Positions 1-8,406 of a stretch of 64,000 nt of DNA are shown piece by piece (position 1 is the stretch's first letter; every line of letters starts with the position of its first letter). The DNA is from Sulfurimonas sp. (GTDB lineage: Bacteria; Campylobacterota; Campylobacteria; Campylobacterales; Sulfurimonadaceae), in the NCBI GenBank assembly GCA_028044295.1, contig JAOFSE010000009.1:23308-87307 (forward strand). Direction: 5' to 3'. The notes under the pieces were generated by a model that made no database searches, was not told the origin of the DNA, and saw nothing but the letters and a program-made list of their open reading frames with translations. Made by a program: the position numbers and the translations under genes.

Positions 1-305
1 CTCAAAGTTTTATTTTAAGTAAAAAGTGGAAAGAAAGACTTGGTTTTCAAGAGTCTGAGGAACTAACATACTTCACATACCTAGAGCTGATTCCAGATAA
101 AAATAGATTTGAGCATCATCAAGCTATGCATGAGTTTTTAGAGGACCATGAAGGTGGTGTAGAACATGTTCACTTTTGTATAAACTACCCAATAGTGACA
201 AAGAATGGTGAAACTTTAACAATCAAAGACTCTGGTGATATATTTTTCAATGAAGATGAAATCCCTGTAAAAATACAAGGTTTTCAAACAGTAGTTACCT
301 CTTAA
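1..305 (+). CDS. hypothetical protein, 5' end outside window
   Basis: The reading frame is open from base 3 to a TAA at 303-305, giving the last 100 residues of a protein whose start lies before the window. The fragment is soluble, rich in Glu, His and Phe (EFLEDHEGGVEHVHFC near its middle), with no signal peptide, membrane segment or motif I recognise. Its stop overlaps the convergent stop of the outer-membrane protein gene at 302-304. The even codon use and long open frame support a real gene; its function is unknown. Confidence 0.55.
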   Translation, partial: QSFILSKKWKERLGFQESEELTYFTYLELIPDKNRFEHHQAMHEFLEDHEGGVEHVHFCINYPIVTKNGETLTIKDSGDIFFNEDEIPVKIQGFQTVVTS

Positions 306-1060
306 AAACGCAGCACTAAACCTAGATAAACACCCGAAAACTTTAAATCTACATTTGCATCAGCATCACTTTCATCAATATCAACTTTTTGAATTCTATA
401 ACCCAGTTCAACTGCAGGTTGAATAACTGGCATAAAATCTAATGTATAATCAATCTTAGCCCGAACATCATATACACTAGAGTCACCATAACTTATATAT
501 TTCACATCAGCTTCGATACCAATATCAGTAGAAGGAACTTCAAAGCGACCTCTAGCATACAAAAGTGGTATAGCTATAGTCTCACTACCTTTTAAATCAC
601 CCGTAGCTGTAGAAGCACCAACTAAAGTCATATCGTAAGACAGATCAATCACCTTGATATCTACTCCTAAGTCAAGTGTAATCCAAGCAGTATTATCCAA
701 AATATTATAATATGGTATAAAATCATACTGCTTCATATCGTAAGACATATTGGCTGTACCAGTTACATCAAAATCTTTAAACTGACCAGACACAACACCC
801 TCATCCTTAAGACCAACATACTCTAGTCTTAGGTTAGGCACTACAGGAATTGGATGCTTTATAAGCGCCCAAATGTAAGCTTTTGAGCTATCATATTCAT
901 TTGATGTATAACTACCATCTGCTCCACTATCACTATAGCTAGCACTACCTTTCGTATCTTGTAGCCATGAACCAGCTCCAACCTCAACTCTTGTCATGTC
1001 TGCTATTGCCATTACAGTAATTACAGATGTGTACATTAATAATTTTAAAATATTTTTCAT
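302..1060 (-). CDS. outer-membrane beta-barrel protein, TIGR04219-like
   Basis: A 252-residue protein with an N-terminal signal peptide (about residues 1-20, cut near MAIAD). The rest alternates polar and hydrophobic residues as in amphipathic beta-strands and ends in a C-terminal Phe (LGLVLRF), the usual outer-membrane barrel signature. Length and the opening MTRVEVGAGSWLQ match the TIGR04219 family of outer-membrane proteins; no substrate is known for that family. It is downstream of tpx but separated from it by a terminator-like hairpin, so it is probably transcribed alone. Confidence 0.8.
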   Translation of the reverse strand: MKNILKLLMYTSVITVMAIADMTRVEVGAGSWLQDTKGSASYSDSGADGSYTSNEYDSSKAYIWALIKHPIPVVPNLRLEYVGLKDEGVVSGQFKDFDVTGTANMSYDMKQYDFIPYYNILDNTAWITLDLGVDIKVIDLSYDMTLVGASTATGDLKGSETIAIPLLYARGRFEVPSTDIGIEADVKYISYGDSSVYDVRAKIDYTLDFMPVIQPAVELGYRIQKVDIDESDADANVDLKFSGVYLGLVLRF

Positions 1061-1129
1061 GAGTATATACCTTTCATAAGTGTATAAATTATATCAGTAT
1101 GTTTTGTTAGAAATCTTAAGAGAAAGAGA

Positions 1130-1153
1130 TGTAAAGCTCCAAAGAGCCTTACA
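1130..1153 (-). terminator. Rho-independent terminator of tpx
   Basis: On the minus strand a 10-bp stem (TGTAAGGCTC / GAGCTTTACA, one G-T pair) closes a 4-nt loop. It lies 27 nt after the tpx stop and is followed by the pyrimidine-rich run TCTCTTTCTCTT. It fits a terminator between tpx and the next minus-strand gene. Confidence 0.6.
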
Positions 1154-1179
1154 AATTATATATTGTATGTAGTTACAGA

Positions 1180-1683
1180 TTAACTAACTGCAGCAATTGC
1201 AGCATCGTAGTTAGGCTCTTCAGTGATTTCAGGAACGATCTCTTTGTAAGATACAGTACCGTCAGTTTCAACTACGAAGATTGCTCTACAAGTAACACCT
1301 GCAAGAACAGAACCACCAAGTAAAACACCATAAGCATTTGCGAAGTCTTTGTTTCTAAAGTCAGAAGCAACAGTTAAATCACTGATACCTTCAGCTGAAC
1401 AGAAACGTCCTGAAGCAAATGGTAAGTCAAGAGAAACAACAGTAGTTTTAACACCACTTAAAGAAGCTGCTTTTGAGTTGAAGTTACGAGTTTCAGTAGC
1501 ACATACACCTGTATCTAAAGAAGGAACTACAATAATTAGTTGCTTTTCAGCTTGAGCACCACCTACTACTACGTCACCTAAACCATCAGAGTTTACAACA
1601 GTTATTGCTGGTGCTTTGTCTCCTACGTTTACTTCATTTCCTATTAACTCTACGTCTGTACCTTTGAACTTTGTAGTTGCCAT
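1180..1683 (-). CDS. tpx: thiol peroxidase Tpx (atypical 2-Cys peroxiredoxin)
   Basis: Reduces hydrogen peroxide and organic or lipid hydroperoxides in the cell, using thioredoxin as electron donor. The protein is 167 residues, the normal Tpx length. The peroxidatic Cys61 sits in PSLDTGVCATETR and the resolving Cys95 in SGRFCSAEG, both at the positions typical of Tpx. The start is supported by AAGGA 6 nt upstream of ATG. A TATACT box about 48 nt upstream of the ATG and a hairpin after tsaD suggest its own transcript. Confidence 0.95.
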   Translation of the reverse strand: MATTKFKGTDVELIGNEVNVGDKAPAITVVNSDGLGDVVVGGAQAEKQLIIVVPSLDTGVCATETRNFNSKAASLSGVKTTVVSLDLPFASGRFCSAEGISDLTVASDFRNKDFANAYGVLLGGSVLAGVTCRAIFVVETDGTVSYKEIVPEITEEPNYDAAIAAVS

Positions 1684-1730
1684 TTCAATTCCTTGTTTTG
1701 TTTTAATTTTTGTTACTAGAAGTATATGTG

Positions 1731-1736
1731 AAATCG
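1731..1736 (-). promoter_or_regulatory. putative -10 box of tpx
   Basis: TATACT on the minus strand in the 107-bp gap between tsaD and tpx, about 48 nt before the tpx ATG. There is no convincing -35, which is usual for sigma-70 promoters of this phylum. Confidence 0.35.
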
Positions 1737-1769
1737 AATAACAAAACTCTTAGTTAGAAATAGATAGGC

Positions 1770-1794
1770 ATAGGTTAAGTTATATTTAACCTAT
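1770..1794 (-). terminator. hairpin at the tsaD stop codon
   Basis: A perfect 9-bp inverted repeat (ATAGGTTAA / TTAACCTAT) with a 7-nt loop overlaps the tsaD stop codon. No U-run follows, so termination would be partial or the hairpin may only protect the 3' end of the transcript. Confidence 0.4.
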
Positions 1795-2771
1795 AAGTTA
1801 CTTTTTGGTGAACTATTTAGCTCCCAAAGGGGAGTAAAGATCTTTTTTTCATACATCTCAACACCAACTCTACCTATCATCGCAGCATTGTCTGAGCAAT
1901 ATTTTAGTTCACTAAGCAATAAATTAGCTCCATGAGGTTCTAAAAGTTCCTCTATTTTTCCTCTTAGGTATAGGTTAGCACTAGCTCCACCAACTATAGC
2001 GAAACTCTCTGGTTTTACATTTTTAAAATACTTTTTGAGCTTTTGAGTTAAATGTGCTGTCGCTATATGCTCAAACGATGCTGCAATATCTCTGTAGTCA
2101 GCTTTTGAGTCAGCTTTTTCAATCGCTAATCGAACTGCATTTTTGAGTCCCGAGTATGAAAAAGCTATAAGAGGCGACTGTGAAAGAGGAATAGTAAAAT
2201 TATGTTTTTTTCTATCTCCATCTTTTGCTAACTCTTGAATAAGTGGACCACCTGGATAACCAAGGCCCATCATCTTTGCCACTTTGTCAAAACTCTCACC
2301 AAAACTATCATCCATACTCTTGGCAACAGTTTCTATCTCTTCTAAACTTTTTACTTCCATAACCTGTGTATGTCCACCAGAAACTAAAAGAGTTGTCAGA
2401 GGAAACTGTGTCTCTTTTTCAATAAATAAAGAGTATATATGTCCTACAAGATGGTTCACACCAATAAGAGGAATATCAAGAGCAACTGCTATTGCCTTTG
2501 CCATTGTTACACCTTCAACAAGTGTTACTGCCAAACCAGGAGTTGAAGTAACGGCCACTGCTTTTAAATCTTTAAAGTAAGGTTCACACTCTTCTAAGAT
2601 ACGCGGAAGTGCTTCAGCATGAAGACGAGCTGCAAGTTCTGGTACAACACCACCGTATACTGAGTGTTCTAACTCCTGACTTATCTTTTTATGGAAAAGT
2701 AGTCTCTTTGTTTTTATATCTGTAATAGCAATTGCACTATCATCACATGAACTCTCTATACTTAGTATCAT
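1791..2771 (-). CDS. tsaD: tRNA N6-adenosine threonylcarbamoyltransferase TsaD
   Basis: Transfers the threonylcarbamoyl group from TC-AMP to A37 of ANN-decoding tRNAs (t6A), working with TsaB and TsaE. The 326-residue protein starts with [12 protein letters not shown], contains the metal-binding HxxxH motif (H107 and H111 in NHLVGHIYS), the SGGHTQ loop and a C-terminal SDNAAMIG motif, all diagnostic of the ASKHA-fold Kae1/TsaD family. Its ATG overlaps the stop of the methyltransferase gene by 4 bp (ATGA), so it is the last gene of the cdsA-dxr-kinase-methyltransferase-tsaD operon. Confidence 0.96.
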   Translation of the reverse strand: MILSIESSCDDSAIAITDIKTKRLLFHKKISQELEHSVYGGVVPELAARLHAEALPRILEECEPYFKDLKAVAVTSTPGLAVTLVEGVTMAKAIAVALDIPLIGVNHLVGHIYSLFIEKETQFPLTTLLVSGGHTQVMEVKSLEEIETVAKSMDDSFGESFDKVAKMMGLGYPGGPLIQELAKDGDRKKHNFTIPLSQSPLIAFSYSGLKNAVRLAIEKADSKADYRDIAASFEHIATAHLTQKLKKYFKNVKPESFAIVGGASANLYLRGKIEELLEPHGANLLLSELKYCSDNAAMIGRVGVEMYEKKIFTPLWELNSSPKSNL

Positions 2772-3763
2772 GATTTCTTCTCCAAAATGTGTAAATATTC
2801 AAAGGTTTTATTTGTGCTTTTATTCATCTGTACTTTAAATCTTTTATACTCTTTTTTAACGAGCGAGTACTCACCATATCTTTGCATGATACTTTTTACA
2901 TCCTGCTCACTCATAAGACCTTCATTATTGTAACTCAAAAAGATATACTTGAACTTTGCATCACTAATTAACTCTTCAAAACTATTATGTACCTTTGACT
3001 TTATGGAGTAATCTGAACGTTGATACTCACGAAGTCCTGTCTTACCCTTGGGAGTAAATTCATCATTCAAAGCTATAGTATTTAAAATATGATACTGTGA
3101 ACCGTAATGTCTATGGTTATATGGTGGATCAAGATAAAGAATATCTCCACTAATTTTTTTTATTAAGTCATTTGAATTTTCGTTAAAAACTTCATGAGAA
3201 TTTTTATTGACTATAAATTCAGCAGGTAAAAGTTTAAAACTTTTCAAGGCTTGAGGTTTAAAGCTCTTTAAAAATGCTTCATAAATCGATGCAGTATTTG
3301 CAACCTTGTCTGCACTCTCTAAAAGAGATGCAAGTAAAAAGTAGTAAAGGTTTTCATCTATTCTTTTAGTATCTCTCCACTCATCTATCTTAGCTCTAAC
3401 TGTATCTATTCTTTTTCCGTTTTCATCACTAAAGTACTGTCGTTGACTGCCACTTCCTTTGCAGTAGTTATTATATATAAAACCACTATCTATCAGAGGT
3501 AAGTTATTTAACTCTTCGAGGTACTTATCTTTATCTTCTATATATTCGTGATTAAATATATAATTTTTATTTAAAACATAACTATAATGTTCAAAGTCGT
3601 TCGCAATTACTTTTTTAACATCTTTTTTAAATGCGCGTCCAACTTGTCCGGTACCTGCAAAAATATCACAAAACACTTTCTCAGATAGTTCTTCTCCAAC
3701 AACTCTTATAACCTCGTCTTTTATCCAAGAAGATAGTCTAAATTTGGAGCCTATATAGTTCAT
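2768..3763 (-). CDS. DNA adenine methyltransferase (D12/Dam-like), orphan
   Basis: A 331-residue member of the D12 class of N6-adenine DNA methyltransferases. The N-terminus YIGSKFRL is the usual first motif, [13 protein letters not shown] is the AdoMet-binding motif I, and [11 protein letters not shown] is catalytic motif IV (DPPY). The C-terminal half is the variable target-recognition region, so the target site cannot be read from sequence. No restriction endonuclease gene is adjacent. It overlaps both neighbours by 4 bp (ATGA) inside a housekeeping operon, which argues for a fixed epigenetic or repair-linked role rather than a mobile restriction system. Inference: solitary methyltransferase. 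Confidence 0.85.
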   Translation of the reverse strand: MNYIGSKFRLSSWIKDEVIRVVGEELSEKVFCDIFAGTGQVGRAFKKDVKKVIANDFEHYSYVLNKNYIFNHEYIEDKDKYLEELNNLPLIDSGFIYNNYCKGSGSQRQYFSDENGKRIDTVRAKIDEWRDTKRIDENLYYFLLASLLESADKVANTASIYEAFLKSFKPQALKSFKLLPAEFIVNKNSHEVFNENSNDLIKKISGDILYLDPPYNHRHYGSQYHILNTIALNDEFTPKGKTGLREYQRSDYSIKSKVHNSFEELISDAKFKYIFLSYNNEGLMSEQDVKSIMQRYGEYSLVKKEYKRFKVQMNKSTNKTFEYLHILEKKS

Positions 3764-4773
3764 ATCTTTTTAAAAGAGCAATTTTCTGCATATGGGATAG
3801 ATATATAAAAACAAGTTGAGAACTCGTTATTCTTTTTCTTCATACTTCTAAACTCTAAAGTTCCGTTAAATACTTTTTGCATAATCTCTTTTGACATATA
3901 TAAACCTATACCTGTTCCCTGAGTCTTTGCCTTTGTAGTAAAGTATGGTGCAAAAATTTTATCTTTTATATCATCTTTTATACCCGTACCATTGTCATAA
4001 CATAGTATATCTAGAGCATTATCTTTTACATCAAAAACAAGTGATATCTTTTTATTTGTACTAGATGCATCGAAAGCATCTTTAGCGTTGTTGAGAAGAT
4101 TTAGAATCACTTGAGATATAGAAGATGCTATAAGTATTTTATGTGGTATACCAACAATATCAACAGTTAAAGCTATTCCATAATTATCTATATGACCTTG
4201 AATAATACTTCTAACCTCTTTGATAATCTCATCCAAGCTTCTAGACTCTAAGTGTTTCCTCTCATCAAAAAATGATAAAAAGTCATTAATAGTTGACGAT
4301 AGATAGCTAATATTGTCCTCTATAATATCAAACTTCATATCACATTCTGGAGTTACTGTATTTGATGTTCTCATAGCTACTACGGATAGTCCAATGGTAT
4401 TTAATGGCTGTTTCCACTGATGAGAGATATTTGCTATCATCTCACCCATGAGGGCGAAACGAGCTTGTTCAAAAAGCATAATATCTTTTTTTTGGCTCTT
4501 CTCAATTTCATCATCTAAAGCATCTTTAAAATGTTTCAAGTGTTTTGATAGTTTAATCAAAACAACACTCACTGCTGGAGTAAGAAGAGCAGGTAAAACA
4601 ATAGATATTATCACTAAAAAGCTTGTGTACTCTACATCAGCTAACTTACTTATGATATAGACACTTGGTACAGACCCAACAGTAACCATAAAGGTCATGA
4701 TTAGGGATATAGTCCATATCGAACAAGATGATATCTTTATTGCTAGGTTTTCAAAAAAAACGTTTTTTTTCAA
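3760..4773 (-). CDS. membrane sensor histidine kinase, TTG start
   Basis: A 337-residue kinase with two membrane helices (about 16-41 and 51-75) and almost no periplasmic loop, then an H-box with His118 in NISHQWKQPLN, an N-box LLNNAKDAF, and G-boxes DNGTGI and GTGIGLYMS. The QWKQPL form of the H-box is common in Campylobacterota kinases. The start codon is TTG, overlapping the dxr stop (TTGA), with AAAGG 7 nt upstream. A8-CG-T8 follows immediately inside the gene (see findings). No response regulator is adjacent, so the partner is unknown. Confidence 0.85.
   Translation of the reverse strand: MKKNVFFENLAIKISSCSIWTISLIMTFMVTVGSVPSVYIISKLADVEYTSFLVIISIVLPALLTPAVSVVLIKLSKHLKHFKDALDDEIEKSQKKDIMLFEQARFALMGEMIANISHQWKQPLNTIGLSVVAMRTSNTVTPECDMKFDIIEDNISYLSSTINDFLSFFDERKHLESRSLDEIIKEVRSIIQGHIDNYGIALTVDIVGIPHKILIASSISQVILNLLNNAKDAFDASSTNKKISLVFDVKDNALDILCYDNGTGIKDDIKDKIFAPYFTTKAKTQGTGIGLYMSKEIMQKVFNGTLEFRSMKKKNNEFSTCFYISIPYAENCSFKKI
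4753..4770. repeat. A8-CG-T8 palindromic homopolymer pair at kinase start
   Basis: Eight A, CG, eight T form an 18-bp perfect palindrome directly after the TTG start of the histidine kinase (codons 2-8) and touching the dxr stop. Each run is a possible slippage site; a one-base change would shift the kinase frame. Confidence 0.6.
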
Positions 4774-5840
4774 TTTTTAGCCTTTAAATAAGCTCTTATC
4801 TCGCTATCTTGTGTAAAAACATCATCAACACTTTTAGGTATATCTCTGAACTTATCGAAGGCATTAACAATAGTCTTCGAGATATCCATAAAGCCTATCT
4901 CTTTGTTTATAAACTGCTCAATTGCTACTTCATTAGCTGCATTAACAACCGTTCCTCTAATAGGATTTTTAAGTAATTCTTCTTTGATTTCCCAAATAGG
5001 ATATCTATTTTTATCTATTTCTCTAAACTCTAAGCTTCCCACTTTGAGCAGATCTACATGTGAAAGAATCTTCTCTTGCATATCAACATCTAGTGCAAAC
5101 GCAATGGGGAGTTGCATACTCGCATGAGCAAAATGTGCTGTACTCGAGCCATCCTTAAAATCTATGAGTGCATGAATTAAAGATTTTGTTTCTATGATAG
5201 CATCGTATTGACCCTCACCAAACAACCATCTAGCTTCGAGAAGTTCAAACATCTTGTTCACCATAGTTGCACTATCAATTGTTATCTTTTGACCCATAGA
5301 CCAATTTGGATGTTTTTGAGTGTCTGCTAAAGTAGCATTTTGAAGTTTCTTAATATCCCAATCTCTAAATGCTCCACCACTAGCAGTTATCACCATTCTC
5401 TCCACAGGTCTATCCTGCATCAAGTACCAAAGACCAAAATGCTCACTGTCTATGGGTTGGATTTTAGATGTATCTATAAAAGCACCACAAGCAACTAAAC
5501 TCTCTTTATTTGCTAGTGCTACTCTCTTACCAGACTCTATGGCTGTGATAGTTGGACGAAGACCTAAAAAACCTACAAGCGCATTTACAACAAGTTCACT
5601 GCTCGAGTCTCTGATAACGCTAAGAATTGCATCTGAACCATAATAGACATTTTTATGATTTACATCTTTAACATCTTCTTGCCTTGATACAACTACTACT
5701 TTAGGGTTATGCTCTTTTATCTGTTCATTTAAAAGTTTTATATTTGTGCCACAAACAAGAGCCTCCACATGAAGAGAAAACCTTTTTGCAACAATAAGTG
5801 TATTTACACCAATAGAACCTGTTGAACCAAGTAGTACCAT
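4770..5840 (-). CDS. dxr: 1-deoxy-D-xylulose 5-phosphate reductoisomerase
   Basis: Catalyses the NADPH-dependent conversion of DXP to 2-C-methyl-D-erythritol 4-phosphate, the committed step of the MEP isoprenoid pathway. The 356-residue protein opens with the dinucleotide-binding GSTGSIG, carries ALANKESLV, the metal/substrate motif PIDSEH and TASGGAFRDW, and ITIDSATMVNK, all classical Dxr blocks. The gene is 7 bp downstream of cdsA and overlaps the kinase start, so it belongs to one operon with them. Confidence 0.97.
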   Translation of the reverse strand: MVLLGSTGSIGVNTLIVAKRFSLHVEALVCGTNIKLLNEQIKEHNPKVVVVSRQEDVKDVNHKNVYYGSDAILSVIRDSSSELVVNALVGFLGLRPTITAIESGKRVALANKESLVACGAFIDTSKIQPIDSEHFGLWYLMQDRPVERMVITASGGAFRDWDIKKLQNATLADTQKHPNWSMGQKITIDSATMVNKMFELLEARWLFGEGQYDAIIETKSLIHALIDFKDGSSTAHFAHASMQLPIAFALDVDMQEKILSHVDLLKVGSLEFREIDKNRYPIWEIKEELLKNPIRGTVVNAANEVAIEQFINKEIGFMDISKTIVNAFDKFRDIPKSVDDVFTQDSEIRAYLKAKN

Positions 5841-5847
5841 CTATTTA

Positions 5848-6609
5848 TTATACCAATCCTCTAAGTAACACTAACATAACAACTGCACCAAATAAATAAC
5901 CATCTATTCTATCAAGAACTCCACCGTGACCTGGAAGTATGTCGCCACTATCTTTAACATCAGCAGCTCTCTTTAGTGAACTCTCAAATAAGTCGCCAAA
6001 TATAGAGCTTGCAGCTACCATAAAAGAAATTACAAAAGATACACTAAAGTCTACAATACCAAGTCCAACAAATGAACCACTGATAGTCGCTACAACTATA
6101 CCACCGACAACACCTTCCATAGTTTTGTTAGGGCTAGTCTCGCAAAATTGTGTTTTTCCTATACTCTTTCCAACAGCATAAGCTCCAACATCTGTCATCG
6201 CTACAACTATCAGAAGCCATAAAAGTGAGTAAACTCCATACTCTTGATACATTGTAAATATAAAAAGCATACCAGCAGTAGGATATATAAAAGGAAGGAA
6301 GTTTTTCCAAGTAACCTCTTTGTTAAAAGCTACAGCACTTGCATATGCAACACCAGCTAAAACAAACAAGTCGTCTCCATATGGATATATAGCGGCAATA
6401 AGCCAAAGAACTCCAGCATAAATCACAAGCCTGTCATTATCTTCTATGGAAAAAAGTTTTAGTGCTTCTTTAAATGCTAAAAGGTAAATAGCCCCAAGGG
6501 TAAGCCACATAAGAAAAAAGTTGTCAACATAACCAATAAGTAAAATACCAACTGCTAAAGCTACTCCTGTAACTACTCTCTCTTTAGCCCCTGCAAATAC
6601 ATCCATCAT
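5848..6609 (-). CDS. cdsA: phosphatidate cytidylyltransferase CdsA
   Basis: Makes CDP-diacylglycerol from phosphatidate and CTP in the inner membrane, feeding phospholipid synthesis. The 253-residue protein is almost entirely hydrophobic with about six to eight helices and carries the C-terminal CdsA signature (SLKRAADVKDSGDILPGHGG followed by LDRID). AGGAA lies 7 nt before the first of two consecutive ATGs. It is the first gene of the five-gene leftward operon and has a TATAAT box 33 nt upstream. Confidence 0.96.
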   Translation of the reverse strand: MMDVFAGAKERVVTGVALAVGILLIGYVDNFFLMWLTLGAIYLLAFKEALKLFSIEDNDRLVIYAGVLWLIAAIYPYGDDLFVLAGVAYASAVAFNKEVTWKNFLPFIYPTAGMLFIFTMYQEYGVYSLLWLLIVVAMTDVGAYAVGKSIGKTQFCETSPNKTMEGVVGGIVVATISGSFVGLGIVDFSVSFVISFMVAASSIFGDLFESSLKRAADVKDSGDILPGHGGVLDRIDGYLFGAVVMLVLLRGLV

Positions 6610-6641
6610 GAAAAATTCCTAGTCAAATATTTATTTGATAG

Positions 6642-6647
6642 ATTATA
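6642..6647 (-). promoter_or_regulatory. putative -10 box of the cdsA-dxr-tsaD operon
   Basis: TATAAT on the minus strand in the 43-bp gap before cdsA, a normal distance (about 33 nt) from the start codon with a Shine-Dalgarno sequence between them. Confidence 0.5.
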
Positions 6648-6652
6648 TCTAG

Positions 6653-6964
6653 TTAAACTTTAATATCTAGTTTGTATGAAGAGCTTGGTTGTGTATCTTG
6701 CTCTTCTTCCTCTGAATTTTCTCGTTTTTCATTTCTTTGAGACTCTTGATCGGCCTCATTTTTTTCATGTTCTGCATCAGGATTTATAGCATGGTTCTCT
6801 TCAGCTGGACGAACTTCTAGAACCTTTTCATCTTTTTCTTGCATAGAGGTCTGAGCTATCATGTTTTGAAAGTCTACTCGATTGTTATGAGAGTTTGCTA
6901 CAGAAGCTACACTTGCAGTCTGTTGATTAACAAAAATTGCATTCCCTATAGGTCCAATAGCCAT
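6653..6964 (-). CDS. hypothetical acidic protein, 103 aa
   Basis: The first 45 residues (MAIGPIGNAIFVNQQTASVA...) look ordered; the remainder is a highly charged Glu/Asn/Arg-rich tail (EHEKNEADQESQRNEKR), probably disordered, ending in YKLDIKV. The start has a strong AAGGAG about 6 nt upstream. It follows the NFACT gene by 12 bp and so is probably co-transcribed with it. I do not recognise the family. The N-terminus is reminiscent of small flagellum-associated proteins, but this is only an impression. Confidence 0.65.
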   Translation of the reverse strand: MAIGPIGNAIFVNQQTASVASVANSHNNRVDFQNMIAQTSMQEKDEKVLEVRPAEENHAINPDAEHEKNEADQESQRNEKRENSEEEEQDTQPSSSYKLDIKV

Positions 6965-6976
6965 CTAACTCTCCTT

Positions 6977-8323
6977 TTATCTAGTGTCTACTTCAATTGT
7001 CTTATACTTATTATACAGTACATTTGCACCGTTTTGTATAGTAACTTCTCTTCTAGGAGTATAATCGACCAAATACCTATCTTTTTCAAACATTGTAAAA
7101 TCCACGCAAAGTCTAGCTGCACTCTCTATTATATTCATTGGAAGATTTTGTTTGTCTGTAGTTATTATGACATGCGAAGATGGCCTATCTTTCATATGTA
7201 TCCAGACATCTTTTGCTCGTGCATTTTGTAAAATTTCTATGTTTCCTCTCTCATTTTTGCCTAGTTGAACCTTGTAGCCCTCTATCCAAAAAGTCTCTAT
7301 AGAGTCATTCACTTTAACTTTTTTAGCTTGTACATTTTTAGGAAAAAGTAGTTGTATTTTGGCCATTGTCTTAGCATCTTCAACCGTGTGAATAAAGAGC
7401 TTTATATGCTCTATTTTTGAAGATAAAGACTCTTTTTCAATATGAAGATGAGAAACTTTTTGCTTTGCTTTTTTACTTCTAGTAAACATAGAGTTAGCCA
7501 TCTGAGAGACAGAGTCGAATTCACGGTGAAGTTCTATCTCGACCTCACTTTCATCATAATCTTGAACATATATTGTCTTCTGATAAGGCTTTATTTTATG
7601 GATATTCGCAAGTATAAGATTTCCGTGATGTTGAAAAGTATCTATCTCTTCACGAAGCTTTTTTTCATCATCTAAAGCACTATACATCTTCTCTAACTTG
7701 CGAAGTTTTTTACTTAAAAATGATACTTTTTGTTTTTTTAAAGAGCTTAGTTTTTGCTCCATCTCTTTTGCATACTCATCATACAAAAAGGCTCCGACAT
7801 CTTCTAACGGATACTCTTTAGCGGTAAATGGTGCATTAGGGATATCTAAAAGTTTTTGTCCAACCCTAACTTCACGAAAAGATGAAAATAAGTCTACATG
7901 ACGAAGTGCCTCAAGAACAATCATCTCTTCATCTAAGATAATTACATTTGTGTACTTACCTGTAAATTCAAACTGTAAGTAAGTTATCTCTTCTTTATAT
8001 GCAGAGGCTATTGAAGTCTTTATTCGAAGTATTTTATCACCATTTACAAGTTCTACATGTAAGATATTTGCACGGTTAAATCTTTTTGACAGTTGAACAT
8101 CAAAGGGGGCATTGTAGACTTTTGAACGTGGGTACTCCTCACACCTAAACATCTTAGAATTCGAGCGTTGCATCTCAAAATAGACCTCATCATTTTTATC
8201 AAATGCCACTTTTACTATGGTATCGCTAACTCGATATATTGCTGATATTTTTTGAAAGTTTTGTAGGTAAGTTACAATTTGTTTTAGATGTGATAGTTTC
8301 ATTAGCATTATTGTAGCGAACAT
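6977..8323 (-). CDS. NFACT family protein (RqcH/Rqc2-like)
   Basis: The family binds obstructed large ribosomal subunits and tRNA in ribosome-associated quality control; older annotations call it fibronectin-binding protein. Visible parts are an NFACT-N region (about 1-190), a long basic coiled coil (LKKQKVSFLSKKLRKLEKMY, then a second charged helix near 290), and an NFACT-R domain (VWIHMKDRPSSHVII near 375). Three in-frame starts compete at 8338, 8323 and 8302. I chose 8323 because GGAAG lies 8 nt upstream; MKLSHLKQI at 8302 is where many homologues seem to begin. Length about 448 aa. Confidence 0.85.
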   Translation of the reverse strand: MFATIMLMKLSHLKQIVTYLQNFQKISAIYRVSDTIVKVAFDKNDEVYFEMQRSNSKMFRCEEYPRSKVYNAPFDVQLSKRFNRANILHVELVNGDKILRIKTSIASAYKEEITYLQFEFTGKYTNVIILDEEMIVLEALRHVDLFSSFREVRVGQKLLDIPNAPFTAKEYPLEDVGAFLYDEYAKEMEQKLSSLKKQKVSFLSKKLRKLEKMYSALDDEKKLREEIDTFQHHGNLILANIHKIKPYQKTIYVQDYDESEVEIELHREFDSVSQMANSMFTRSKKAKQKVSHLHIEKESLSSKIEHIKLFIHTVEDAKTMAKIQLLFPKNVQAKKVKVNDSIETFWIEGYKVQLGKNERGNIEILQNARAKDVWIHMKDRPSSHVIITTDKQNLPMNIIESAARLCVDFTMFEKDRYLVDYTPRREVTIQNGANVLYNKYKTIEVDTR

Positions 8324-8406
8324 AAAACAATCTTCCATATTTTAACAAGTCTTTAACTTTAAATAATATAGAATCACATCAAAATAATAAATAGGATAAC
8401 TCGAGT

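Noticed and set aside
6839..7231. 130-residue plus-strand ORF
   Set aside because: Antisense to the NFACT gene, with Cys/Ile/Tyr-rich unnatural composition and no start signal.
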